Made by a program: the position numbers and the translations under genes
Assembly: GCF_021151785.1 (NCBI RefSeq)
Contig: NZ_JAGKWP010000020.1
Coordinates: forward strand, 1-28,791
Length of the DNA: 28,791 nt
Reading direction: 5' to 3'
DNA from: Flavobacterium sp.
GTDB lineage: Bacteria > Bacteroidota > Bacteroidia > Flavobacteriales > Flavobacteriaceae
Shown here: positions 16,360 to 23,414 of the stretch, one piece after another
Position numbering within the stretch: position 1 is the first letter of the stretch
How the letters are laid out: each line of letters opens with the position of its first letter
Notes under the pieces: generated by a model
What the model was told of the DNA's origin: nothing
Seen by the model: the letters and a program-made list of their open reading frames with translations, nothing else
Databases searched by the model: none

Positions 16360-16782
16360 ATGACAAATAACGATATATTTAAAAAACTACGGGTTGCCTT
16401 ACAATTAAGAGACGATCAAATTGTTGAAATTTTAGAATTGGTTGATTTTCGTATTTCAAAAGGAGAAATTGGTAATTTTTTCAGAAACGAAGACCATCCC
16501 AAGTATGTAGATTGTGGCGATCAGGTATTGCGTAACTTCTTAAACGGTTTGGTAATTTATTTAAGAGGTACTAAAGAAAACCCTAAAAACCCGATGGAGG
16601 TTTTAAAAACAAATGCCGCTACTAAAATACCATTACAAAAAGAAGAACAAAAAAACAGTCCGTCTTCAAAAAAACCTGCGGCTAAAAAACCGTTTGGAAA
16701 ATCTAAATTTGCAGACAAAAAACCAGTTAAATCCAATCCCGTTGAACGATTTAAATTTAAACCGGGTAAAGATTCTAAATAA
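16360..16782 (+). CDS. DUF1456 (YehS-like) protein, single repeat with basic tail
   Basis: The protein has 140 residues from ATG 16360 (an alternative ATG lies one codon upstream). Residues 3-70 form one DUF1456 unit: NDIFKKLRVALQLRDDQ, then DHPKYVDCGDQVLRNFLNGL. E. coli YehS carries two such units; here only the one resembling the second is present. The rest is a low-complexity Lys/Pro/Ser tail with repeated KKP, probably disordered and able to bind nucleic acid or acidic partners. Function is unknown in the whole family. It is in one unit with the esterase and ends at a terminator. Confidence 0.8.
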   Translation: MTNNDIFKKLRVALQLRDDQIVEILELVDFRISKGEIGNFFRNEDHPKYVDCGDQVLRNFLNGLVIYLRGTKENPKNPMEVLKTNAATKIPLQKEEQKNSPSSKKPAAKKPFGKSKFADKKPVKSNPVERFKFKPGKDSK

Positions 16783-16784
16783 CA

Positions 16785-16808
16785 AAAGCGCATCAATTGA
16801 TGCGCTTT
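16785..16808. terminator. Palindromic terminator between DUF1456 and sod
   Basis: A 10-bp stem AAAGCGCATC / GATGCGCTTT with an AATT loop, so the full 24 bases are a perfect palindrome. It lies just after the DUF1456 stop and about 47 bases beyond the sod stop; it may serve both convergent genes. Confidence 0.85.
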
Positions 16809-16855
16809 CTTATTCATTATTTTAATAAGCAATATTCTATCCAATCGAATTATTA

Positions 16856-17626
16856 CTATTTAACATCATTATATTTTTCATTTACCTTTTTCCAATTAAT
16901 AACGTTGTAAAAGGCTTCAACATAATCTTTTCGCTTATTTTGATATTTTAAATAGTAAGCATGTTCCCAAACATCTAAAGCCAGTATAGGAGTTCCTTTA
17001 ATTTCAGCATTTGGCATTAAGGGATTATCTTGATTAGCCGAAGTTGTAATTACTAATTTTCCGGTTTTATCAACAATTAACCAAACCCAACCAGAACCAA
17101 ATAATTTATTCGCTTTCTCTGAAAATTGAGTTCTAAAATTCTCAAAAGAACCAAAATCTTTGTTAATAGCTTCTAAAATTGCATCTTTAGGTTCAGTTGC
17201 ATTTTGCCCTAATATTTCGAAAAATAAATTGTGATTGTAATAACCACCTCCATTGTTTCTAACTTCGCTATTTTTTAAATCTAATTTTGTTAAAATTTCT
17301 TCAATTGACTTATTAGCTAAATCAGTTCCTTTTACAGCTGCATTTAACTTGTTACAATAATTAACATGATGCTTAGAAAAATGAATTTCCATTGTTTGCG
17401 CATCAATGAAAGGCTCTAAAGCATTATAGGCATAAGGCAATTTTATCATTTGAAAAGGTCCTTCTTGATCTTCAGCTCTTACGTTTTCGGGATTTCCAAT
17501 TTGAGTTGAAACTGAACTCTTCTCAGGTTCTGGAATTGTAACTTCTACCAATTCCTTTTCTTTTTTACAACCTGCAAAAGTTAATAATGTACTTAGAAGT
17601 ACACTAGTTATCATTAGCTTTTTCAT
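16856..17626 (-). CDS. Lipoprotein superoxide dismutase (Mn/Fe family)
   Basis: The protein has 256 residues. A lipoprotein signal ends at TFAGC with Cys20 lipidated, then a charged linker of about 35 residues and a complete Mn/Fe superoxide dismutase (about 60-253). Metal ligands are His82, His132, Asp218 and His222 (DVWEHAYY). Residues that favour manganese are present: the Gly-rich NNGGGYYNHN and Gln199 in ANQDNPLM. The enzyme should disproportionate superoxide outside the cytoplasm, at the periplasm or cell surface, whereas most family members are cytosolic. It is monocistronic, with its own promoter. The catalytic assignment is firm; the metal and final location are inferred. Confidence 0.93.
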   Translation of the reverse strand: MKKLMITSVLLSTLLTFAGCKKEKELVEVTIPEPEKSSVSTQIGNPENVRAEDQEGPFQMIKLPYAYNALEPFIDAQTMEIHFSKHHVNYCNKLNAAVKGTDLANKSIEEILTKLDLKNSEVRNNGGGYYNHNLFFEILGQNATEPKDAILEAINKDFGSFENFRTQFSEKANKLFGSGWVWLIVDKTGKLVITTSANQDNPLMPNAEIKGTPILALDVWEHAYYLKYQNKRKDYVEAFYNVINWKKVNEKYNDVK

Positions 17627-17650
17627 ATTCTTTTATTTTTTTGATTGATA

Positions 17651-17658
17651 CAAAATTA
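17651..17658 (-). promoter_or_regulatory. -7 box for the superoxide dismutase gene
   Basis: The minus strand reads TAATTTTG (TAnnTTTG), giving a leader of about 18 bases to ATG 17626. It is immediately downstream of the acbp operon terminator. Confidence 0.5.
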
Positions 17659-17661
17659 AAA

Positions 17662-17688
17662 AAAGATAAGCTTATCGCCTATCTTTTA
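17662..17688 (-). terminator. Terminator of the LUD-cdsA-psd-acbp operon
   Basis: On the minus strand an 8-bp stem AAAAGATA / TATCTTTT is followed by a T-run. The loop holds the acbp stop codon and most of a 12-base palindrome (GATAAGCTTATC) that could extend or compete with the stem. Confidence 0.65.
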
Positions 17689-17956
17689 ACAATTGATTAA
17701 TGATTTCAATATATTTTTCTTTAGCTTCATCAGCACTTAAATGTCTCACTTGCATCCACGCATTTTGTTTAAAAGCAGTCACGACTTCATCTGACTCATA
17801 ACCATGATGACCATAGCTTATATTTTCTGATAACGCTTGTTTATAATAAGCATAAAGAACCAATTGTACATCTTGTGGTACAGAAGGCTTAGGAATTTGT
17901 TCATTAGCAATACGAACAGCTTCCTTGAATCTTTCATCTAACGATAAATTACTCAT
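17672..17956 (-). CDS. Acyl-CoA-binding protein (ACBP)
   Basis: The protein has 94 residues and is a compact four-helix ACBP domain. LVLYAYYKQAL near 33-43 matches the acyl-CoA-binding YKQA segment, the downstream Lys-x-x-Ala-Trp (KQNAW) keeps the CoA-contacting Lys and the Trp, and EKYIEII matches the last helix. ACBP binds medium- and long-chain acyl-CoA esters and is mainly eukaryotic, but is also found in some bacteria, including flavobacteria. The start overlaps the psd stop by 8 bases. Its place in a phospholipid operon suggests that it buffers or delivers acyl-CoA for membrane lipid synthesis; that is inference. Confidence 0.85.
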   Translation of the reverse strand: MSNLSLDERFKEAVRIANEQIPKPSVPQDVQLVLYAYYKQALSENISYGHHGYESDEVVTAFKQNAWMQVRHLSADEAKEKYIEIINQLLKDRR

Positions 17957-18614
17957 TTACTTTTTTACTAATAACAGTTTTATTACCAATAGCCTTATCT
18001 CCAAGCTTAACATTAATTGGAGTTCCTAAAGGTAAATAAATATCAACTCTAGATCCAAATTTTATAAAACCAGCATCTTTACCTTGAACCACTCGCATGC
18101 CTTCTTTTGCATAGTTGATGATTCTTCTAGCTAAAGCTCCAGCAATTTGACGATAAAGAATTTCTCCATAAATTCTGTTGTCAATTACAACAGTTGTTCT
18201 TTCATTCTCTTCACTCGCTTTAGGATGCCAAGCCACAAGATATTTCCCAGGGTGATATTTACTATACTTTACAATTCCATTTACACAATAACGAGTAACG
18301 TGCACATTAATAGGTGACATAAATATAGAAACCATCAAACGCTTATCCTTGAAGTATTCGGGTTCATAAACTTCCTCAATTACAACCACCTTTCCATCAA
18401 CAGGTGCTAAAATATGGTTATCGCTATTATCTGCTATTCTGGTTGGATTTCTAAAAAATTGAAGAATTAAAACTAAAAAAGCTAAAATTAAAACACCTAT
18501 AATTTTAAACAATAAGGGATATTTTTCACTTAAAAAATAATCTGCTAGAAAAACACCAACAACAGATAAAAATGTTGAGATTAAAATTATTTTGCCTCCT
18601 TCTTTATGAAACAT
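17949..18614 (-). CDS. psd: Phosphatidylserine decarboxylase proenzyme
   Basis: The protein has 221 residues, the short bacterial form of PSD. It makes phosphatidylethanolamine from phosphatidylserine, using a pyruvoyl group created by self-cleavage. Two N-terminal helices (about 9-26 and 35-53) anchor it. The self-processing triad is visible: Asp73 in APVDGKV, His105 in NVHVTR and Ser188 in KFGSRVD, where cleavage between Gly187 and Ser188 is expected. It overlaps cdsA by 11 bases upstream and acbp by 8 bases downstream, so the genes are translationally coupled. Confidence 0.95.
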   Translation of the reverse strand: MFHKEGGKIILISTFLSVVGVFLADYFLSEKYPLLFKIIGVLILAFLVLILQFFRNPTRIADNSDNHILAPVDGKVVVIEEVYEPEYFKDKRLMVSIFMSPINVHVTRYCVNGIVKYSKYHPGKYLVAWHPKASEENERTTVVIDNRIYGEILYRQIAGALARRIINYAKEGMRVVQGKDAGFIKFGSRVDIYLPLGTPINVKLGDKAIGNKTVISKKVNE

Positions 18615-19410
18615 AATTAAAATAAATTAAATAAAATAAAAATATAAATGGTGTAACAAAAATTACACTATCTAATCGATCTAATATACCACCATGACCA
18701 GGCATGATTGAACCACTATCTTTAACTCCAGCTTCTCTCTTAAATTTAGATTCCACTAAATCCCCTAACGTACCAAAAATGGAAACCAAGATTGCTGTTC
18801 CAATCCACAAAGTTACGTTAAAAAAAGTATAAAAGTAACTAATTAATATACTAGCAATAATTGTAAAAATTACACCGCCTATGAATCCTTCTATTGTTTT
18901 TTTTGGAGATATTCGCTCCATTAATTTTGTTTTGCCAATTGATTTACCCACTAAATAAGCAAAAGTATCATTACACCAAATCATAATAAAAATAGCTATT
19001 ACAATTCTATGTTCTGAAGGATACTTAAAATTAGGTAGAAGTAAAATTAGGGTAAAAGGAATTGTAATGTATAGAAATAAGTGGCTAAAGGTTTTATGAT
19101 TTTTTGAAAAAGTAATATTTCTAAATAGATTATTCAAAAGCATTAAACCAAAAATCACACTACCTATAGCAATATAAACAAAATTATTAGGCCTTGGTTT
19201 TCCTACATAAATGGCCGCTGAAAGCAATATACCAAAAAGAGCAAACACATAAGGATAGTTGAATTTAGTCATTTTAGCAAATTCAAAAATACTTAGACAC
19301 ATAAATACAGTAAATAATATGTGAAAGCTAAGGGAAGAAAATAACGTACAAATAATAAGTAAAGCTACATAAACACCTCCAGAAAGGGCTCTAGTTAAAG
19401 TTTCATTCAT
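18604..19410 (-). CDS. cdsA: Phosphatidate cytidylyltransferase (CDP-diglyceride synthase)
   Basis: The protein has 268 residues and about eight transmembrane helices. The CdsA signature lies at 221-247: Ser221, Lys-Arg 224-225, Lys-Asp 230-231, PGHGG 237-241, DR 244-245 and Asp247. Further conserved acidic residues are Asp148 and Asp217. It makes CDP-diacylglycerol from phosphatidate and CTP at the inner membrane, the precursor for all phospholipids; PSD acts two steps later. It starts 1 base after the LUD gene stop and overlaps psd by 11 bases. Confidence 0.95.
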   Translation of the reverse strand: MNETLTRALSGGVYVALLIICTLFSSLSFHILFTVFMCLSIFEFAKMTKFNYPYVFALFGILLSAAIYVGKPRPNNFVYIAIGSVIFGLMLLNNLFRNITFSKNHKTFSHLFLYITIPFTLILLLPNFKYPSEHRIVIAIFIMIWCNDTFAYLVGKSIGKTKLMERISPKKTIEGFIGGVIFTIIASILISYFYTFFNVTLWIGTAILVSIFGTLGDLVESKFKREAGVKDSGSIMPGHGGILDRLDSVIFVTPFIFLFYLIYFNYVS

Positions 19411-19411
19411 T

Positions 19412-20014
19412 TTACAAATCTTCTAAGAGGAGTAAATATAAGTTCTTATGACAGCTTCCATAATGCAAAAAATCTTCTTCTGTTGCTTTTTCAAAATATT
19501 TAATGGCAGTAATGTTAGTTGGATATTCCCCGTTATATTTATTTTTTATATTTCTCATTCCATCACTTTTCGATTGAAGAATTTGACTTGTAGAAGCAAA
19601 TACAACAATATTTGCAGGTAATTCGTCTATTTTAAACTGTTTAAATTGTTTAGATGAAAACAAAATGGAGCCTTCATCAGCAATTAAATTTTCACAAGCA
19701 GTAAAGTAAAAAGAAGGCTGATTTTGTTCTAGATGAGTTAGATTATTTTCATCTAAAAAATGAAATAATCGTGAATCAAAACATAATACATTTGTTTCAA
19801 ACCAATCATTTTCAGCTAAAATATTTTCAAAGTTTTCATGAACTTCTCCGATATTCTCACAATAGATAAATTTACCGCCATTTCTCTTAAAATTTACGGT
19901 AAACAATTCGTCTATAGGCAAATTTTCATCAGGAGAATATGGACTTTTCCCCTCATTTTTATCTTGGTTTTCGTTTTCTCCTTGATTCCCAAATATTTTC
20001 TTGAAAATATTCAT
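19412..20014 (-). CDS. LUD-domain protein (LutC/YkgG-like)
   Basis: The protein has 200 residues with a short N-terminal KKIFG segment, an acidic, Asn-rich linker (about 10-35), then a LUD domain of the LutC/YkgG fold. Landmarks are FYFTACENLIADEGSILFSS near 107-126, VVFASTSQIL near 141-150 and a C-terminal LYLLLLEDL. In Firmicutes LutC acts with LutA and LutB in lactate oxidation; neither partner is nearby. The solitary flavobacterial form has no known role. It is the first gene of the lipid operon, with its own promoter. Confidence 0.75.
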   Translation of the reverse strand: MNIFKKIFGNQGENENQDKNEGKSPYSPDENLPIDELFTVNFKRNGGKFIYCENIGEVHENFENILAENDWFETNVLCFDSRLFHFLDENNLTHLEQNQPSFYFTACENLIADEGSILFSSKQFKQFKIDELPANIVVFASTSQILQSKSDGMRNIKNKYNGEYPTNITAIKYFEKATEEDFLHYGSCHKNLYLLLLEDL

Positions 20015-20041
20015 TCTTTTCTTCTAACGGTTCTTAACTTT

Positions 20042-20049
20042 CAAATATA
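20042..20049 (-). promoter_or_regulatory. -7 box for the LUD-cdsA-psd-acbp operon
   Basis: The minus strand reads TATATTTG (TAnnTTTG), about 28 bases before ATG 20014 and directly after the ftsH terminator. It makes the lipid operon independent of ftsH. Confidence 0.5.
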
Positions 20050-20091
20050 AAAAAATCTTAATTCAAAATCACTTCCGAATTAAGATTTTTT
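20050..20091 (-). terminator. Terminator of rsfS-ftsH
   Basis: A perfect 15-bp stem (AAAAAATCTTAATTC / GAATTAAGATTTTTT) with a 12-base loop and a T-run on the minus strand, 21 bases after the ftsH stop. Confidence 0.8.
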
Positions 20092-20111
20092 AATATTTTT
20101 TTAACTCTTAT

Positions 20112-22142
20112 TTATTCTGTCATTTCAGATGAAGTACTTTCAGAACTAGAAGCCTCGCAATCAACATTAGTATCTTGTTGATTTTCAGAAACTTCAAAAT
20201 TATTAGTTTCAGAATTATGCTCCTCAAACGTATCAAATGGTCTTTTACCAAATATATTCTCTAAATCATCTTTAAAAATAACCTCTCTTTCAATAAGTAC
20301 ATCTGCCAATTGTTCTAACTTAATTCTATTTTCTGTTAAAATCTCAATAGCACGTTGGTATTGCTCTTCAATAATATTTGAAATCTCTTTATCAATAATC
20401 TGTGCTGTTTCTTCAGAATAAGGCTTAGAAAAATTATAATCTGATTGACCTGTTGAATCATAGTAGGTAATATTTCCTAATTTATCATTTAAACCATAAA
20501 TAGTTACCATTGCTCTAGCTTGACGTGTTACTTTTTCTAAATCACTCAAAGCACCTGTTGAAATTTTATCAAAAACAACTTTCTCTGCAGCACGACCTCC
20601 CATAGTAGCACACATCTCATCTAGCATTTGCTCTGTACGAACAATTTGTCTTTCCTCGGGTAAATACCACGCCGCTCCTAAACTTTGACCACGTGGAACG
20701 ATGGTTACTTTAACTAAAGGAGCTGCATATTTTAACATCCAACTCACTGTTGCATGCCCAGCTTCATGTATCGCTATGGCTCTTTTCTCTTCAGGAGTTA
20801 AAATTTTATTTTTCTTTTCTAGTCCGCCTACAATTCGATCAACAGCATCCAAAAAGTCTTGTTTGTTAACCGCTTTTTTATCTTTTCTAGCAGCAATTAA
20901 AGCAGCCTCATTACAAACATTTGCAATATCTGCACCTGAGAAACCAGGAGTTTGTTTAGCTAAAAAGTCTGTATCTAATTCTTCTTCTTTTTTGATGTTC
21001 TTTAAATGTACCTCAAAAATTTCTTTACGCTCTCTAATGTCTGGTAAATCTACATATATCTGCCTGTCAAAACGTCCTGCGCGCATTAATGCCTTGTCTA
21101 ATACGTCAGCACGGTTTGTAGCAGCTAGTACAATAACGTTAGTATCGGTACCAAAACCATCCATTTCAGTTAAAAGTTGATTTAAAGTATTTTCACGTTC
21201 ATCATTTCCTCCTGAAAAATTGTTTTTACCACGAGCTCTACCTACAGCATCTATTTCATCAATAAAAATAATAGCAGGTGCTTTCTCTTTAGCTTGTTTA
21301 AATAAATCTCTTACTCTTGATGCTCCAACACCTACAAACATTTCTACAAAGTCAGAACCTGATAATGAGAAAAATGGGACTTTTGCTTCCCCAGCTACTG
21401 CTTTAGCTAGTAAAGTTTTACCTGTTCCTGGAGGACCAACCAATAAGGCACCTTTAGGTATTTTTCCTCCTATACTTGTATATTTTTCAGGGTTTTTCAA
21501 AAATTCAACAATTTCTTGTATTTCTTCTTTAGCTCCTTCAAGACCGGCTACATTTTCAAAAGTTATTTTTACATCATTTTTTTCATCGAATAATTTAGCT
21601 TTTGATTTGCCAATACTGAAGATTTGGCCACCTCCACCAGCGCCACCGCCCATTCTTCTTGACATGAAGTAAAAGAAACCAATAATTAAAAATGTAGGTA
21701 ATAAGAACGTTATAATTTCACCCCAATCACTGGTTGTTTTATAGTCATAATTAGCTAAAAGTTTATTTGTTTTAGCTTCTTGAATAGTTTTTTGAAATAA
21801 TTCGGCAGAACCAATACTCTCAATTACTAAATGAGGACCTTTTTTATTTTTACTATCAAAAACAGGATTCTTGGTGTTTTTAAAAGTTGGATCTAAAATT
21901 CCTTTATCATTTAACGTAATTTCAGCAGTTTTGTTATTATAAACAATAACTTCTTTCACTTCATTATTAGCCAATAAATCTTCAAATTGAGCTACAGAAA
22001 TTGGTTCTGGAAAACCAAAAGAAGATAAACCTTTGTCGAAAAAATTAATTGCTAATAAAAGTAAAATAACTACAGTTGGAAAAAACCATGGTCCAATCTT
22101 GTAAACTTTAATATTGGGTTTATTTTTGTTGTTTTCTGACAT
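20112..22142 (-). CDS. ftsH: ATP-dependent zinc metalloprotease FtsH
   Basis: The protein has 676 residues. Its order is transmembrane helix 1 (about 20-35), a periplasmic domain, helix 2 (about 141-160), a Gly-rich linker, an AAA ATPase with Walker A GPPGTGKT (236-243), Walker B FIDEID (293-298) and an arginine-finger region near 345-360, then a zinc protease with HEAGH (459-463). The C-terminal tail after about 640 is acidic and Ser/Thr/Glu-rich. FtsH degrades misfolded membrane proteins and short-lived regulators at the inner membrane. It follows rsfS by 5 bases in one operon. Confidence 0.97.
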   Translation of the reverse strand: MSENNKNKPNIKVYKIGPWFFPTVVILLLLAINFFDKGLSSFGFPEPISVAQFEDLLANNEVKEVIVYNNKTAEITLNDKGILDPTFKNTKNPVFDSKNKKGPHLVIESIGSAELFQKTIQEAKTNKLLANYDYKTTSDWGEIITFLLPTFLIIGFFYFMSRRMGGGAGGGGQIFSIGKSKAKLFDEKNDVKITFENVAGLEGAKEEIQEIVEFLKNPEKYTSIGGKIPKGALLVGPPGTGKTLLAKAVAGEAKVPFFSLSGSDFVEMFVGVGASRVRDLFKQAKEKAPAIIFIDEIDAVGRARGKNNFSGGNDERENTLNQLLTEMDGFGTDTNVIVLAATNRADVLDKALMRAGRFDRQIYVDLPDIRERKEIFEVHLKNIKKEEELDTDFLAKQTPGFSGADIANVCNEAALIAARKDKKAVNKQDFLDAVDRIVGGLEKKNKILTPEEKRAIAIHEAGHATVSWMLKYAAPLVKVTIVPRGQSLGAAWYLPEERQIVRTEQMLDEMCATMGGRAAEKVVFDKISTGALSDLEKVTRQARAMVTIYGLNDKLGNITYYDSTGQSDYNFSKPYSEETAQIIDKEISNIIEEQYQRAIEILTENRIKLEQLADVLIEREVIFKDDLENIFGKRPFDTFEEHNSETNNFEVSENQQDTNVDCEASSSESTSSEMTE

Positions 22143-22147
22143 ATTGA

Positions 22148-22519
22148 CTAATATTTATTTTCTAATGAAGTAATTTTTGCATCACCCCACAATCCCTCAA
22201 TGTTATAATATTCTCTAATGTGTTTTTGAAATACATGTACCACAATACTAACATAGTCCATTAACACCCACTCTCCATTTTCTGTTCCTTCAACATGCCA
22301 AGGCTTATCTTTCAATTCTCTTGATACGCCCTTTTGTATTGAATTAACTATAGCATTTACTTGTGTATTTGAAGTACCATTACAAATTACAAAATAATCG
22401 CAAACGCGATTGTCAATTTCTCTTAAATCAAGAATGTCAATATCCAAACCTTTTACATCTTCAATTCCTTTGATGATAGTAGCTAGTAAATCATCAGTAC
22501 TTATATTATTTTTTACCAT
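22148..22519 (-). CDS. rsfS: Ribosomal silencing factor RsfS (Iojap)
   Basis: The protein has 123 residues and is a single RsfS/DUF143 domain. Landmarks are DYFVICNGTSNTQVNAI near 41-57, WHVEGTENGEWVLMDY near 74-89 and VVHVFQKHIREYYNIE near 92-107. It binds ribosomal protein uL14 and blocks subunit joining under nutrient limitation. It heads the rsfS-ftsH operon; its promoter lies in the short region shared with birA. Confidence 0.93.
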   Translation of the reverse strand: MVKNNISTDDLLATIIKGIEDVKGLDIDILDLREIDNRVCDYFVICNGTSNTQVNAIVNSIQKGVSRELKDKPWHVEGTENGEWVLMDYVSIVVHVFQKHIREYYNIEGLWGDAKITSLENKY

Positions 22520-22539
22520 TTAATTTAATTCGTTTTTTG

Positions 22540-22547
22540 CAAAGGTA
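22540..22547 (-). promoter_or_regulatory. -7 box for rsfS-ftsH
   Basis: The minus strand reads TACCTTTG (TAnnTTTG), about 20 bases before ATG 22519. It lies only 12 bases from the oppositely oriented birA box. Confidence 0.55.
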
Positions 22548-22559
22548 TCATTTTGTTTT

Positions 22560-22567
22560 TACTTTTG
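22560..22567 (+). promoter_or_regulatory. -7 box for birA
   Basis: TACTTTTG matches TAnnTTTG, with TTG 22537-22539 placed 20 bases upstream as -33 element. The leader to ATG 22597 is about 23 bases. The box lies inside the longer ORF starting at 22537, so that start is unlikely. Confidence 0.55.
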
Positions 22568-22596
22568 AAAACTCGTTTCGTAAATCAAAAGCACTC

Positions 22597-23328
22597 ATGC
22601 ATATCATCAAACTCGATGCCATAGATTCTACAAATACTTTTCTCAAAGAATTGTCAGCTAATCAATATGTTGAAAATTTAACAGTTGTCACAACAGAACA
22701 TCAAATATTAGGTCGAGGACAGCGCGGCTCTAATTGGAATACAGAACCAGGCAAAAACTTGACCTTTAGTGTTTTAATTAGAAATTTTTTACTTGAAATA
22801 GAAGAAGTTTATGATTTGAATGTATTAATTGCTGTATCTCTTCATCAATTTTTATCCGACTTAAATTTAACAAATGTTGCAATCAAATGGCCAAACGACA
22901 TTTTGTCAGAAAAGAAAAAAATAGCTGGTATTCTTATAGAAAATCAAATCAAGAGTCAGAACGAAATTGTTTCGATAGTCGGAATTGGCATAAATGTTAA
23001 TCAAACTAATTTTGAAAACCTTCCACATGCAAGTTCACTACAACTTCTGTCTTCAAAAATTTGGAATAAAGAAGAAATATTATTGTCTTTTTTAGAAAAA
23101 CTTAAATACAATTTAAATCGTTTTAGACGCGATGGTGCTAATTTTTTTTGGAAATACTACAGAGAAGAACTATTTCTAAAAAACAAACCAGCTGTTTTTG
23201 AAGACCTTTCAAATGGGCGCTTCATGGGGATGATCAAAGATGTTACTGATTCTGGATTATTACAAGTTGAATTAGAAAATGAAATAATTTTGAATTATTC
23301 TATTAAAGAAATAAAGTTACTTTATTAA
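22597..23328 (+). CDS. birA: Biotin--[acetyl-CoA-carboxylase] ligase, monofunctional
   Basis: The protein has 243 residues. It attaches biotin to the biotin carboxyl carrier protein via biotinyl-AMP. Class signatures are DSTNTFL near 10-16, the adenylate loop GRGQRGSNW (39-47), KWPNDI (97-102) and KKIAGILIEN near 107-116. There is no N-terminal DNA-binding helix-turn-helix, so unlike E. coli BirA it cannot repress transcription by that domain. A small C-terminal SH3-like domain is present (about 190-243). ATG 22597 is chosen because it fits the family N-terminus and the promoter position. It is divergent from rsfS. Confidence 0.93.
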   Translation: MHIIKLDAIDSTNTFLKELSANQYVENLTVVTTEHQILGRGQRGSNWNTEPGKNLTFSVLIRNFLLEIEEVYDLNVLIAVSLHQFLSDLNLTNVAIKWPNDILSEKKKIAGILIENQIKSQNEIVSIVGIGINVNQTNFENLPHASSLQLLSSKIWNKEEILLSFLEKLKYNLNRFRRDGANFFWKYYREELFLKNKPAVFEDLSNGRFMGMIKDVTDSGLLQVELENEIILNYSIKEIKLLY

Positions 23329-23378
23329 AACACCTATCAAAGGTTTGTTAAAGTAAGGTAAATATCTCTGTAATTCGT

Positions 23379-23386
23379 TACATTTG
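23379..23386 (+). promoter_or_regulatory. -7 box for the ccsBA-type gene
   Basis: TACATTTG matches TAnnTTTG and ends 28 bases before ATG 23415. A clear -33 element is not seen at the usual distance. Confidence 0.45.
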
Positions 23387-23414
23387 CAATCGATTTATAT
23401 AAAGTATACTTTTC

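Noticed and set aside
20701..21180. 159-residue plus-strand ORF antisense to ftsH
   Set aside because: It lies wholly within the AAA and protease part of ftsH in the opposite frame, has low-complexity Ser/Ala/Lys composition and no recognisable domain.
21220..21672. 150-residue plus-strand ORF antisense to ftsH
   Set aside because: A shadow of the conserved ftsH ATPase codons, with no promoter or independent protein features.
22537..22596. Longer start for birA
   Set aside because: It covers both divergent -7 boxes, and the family N-terminus begins at ATG 22597.
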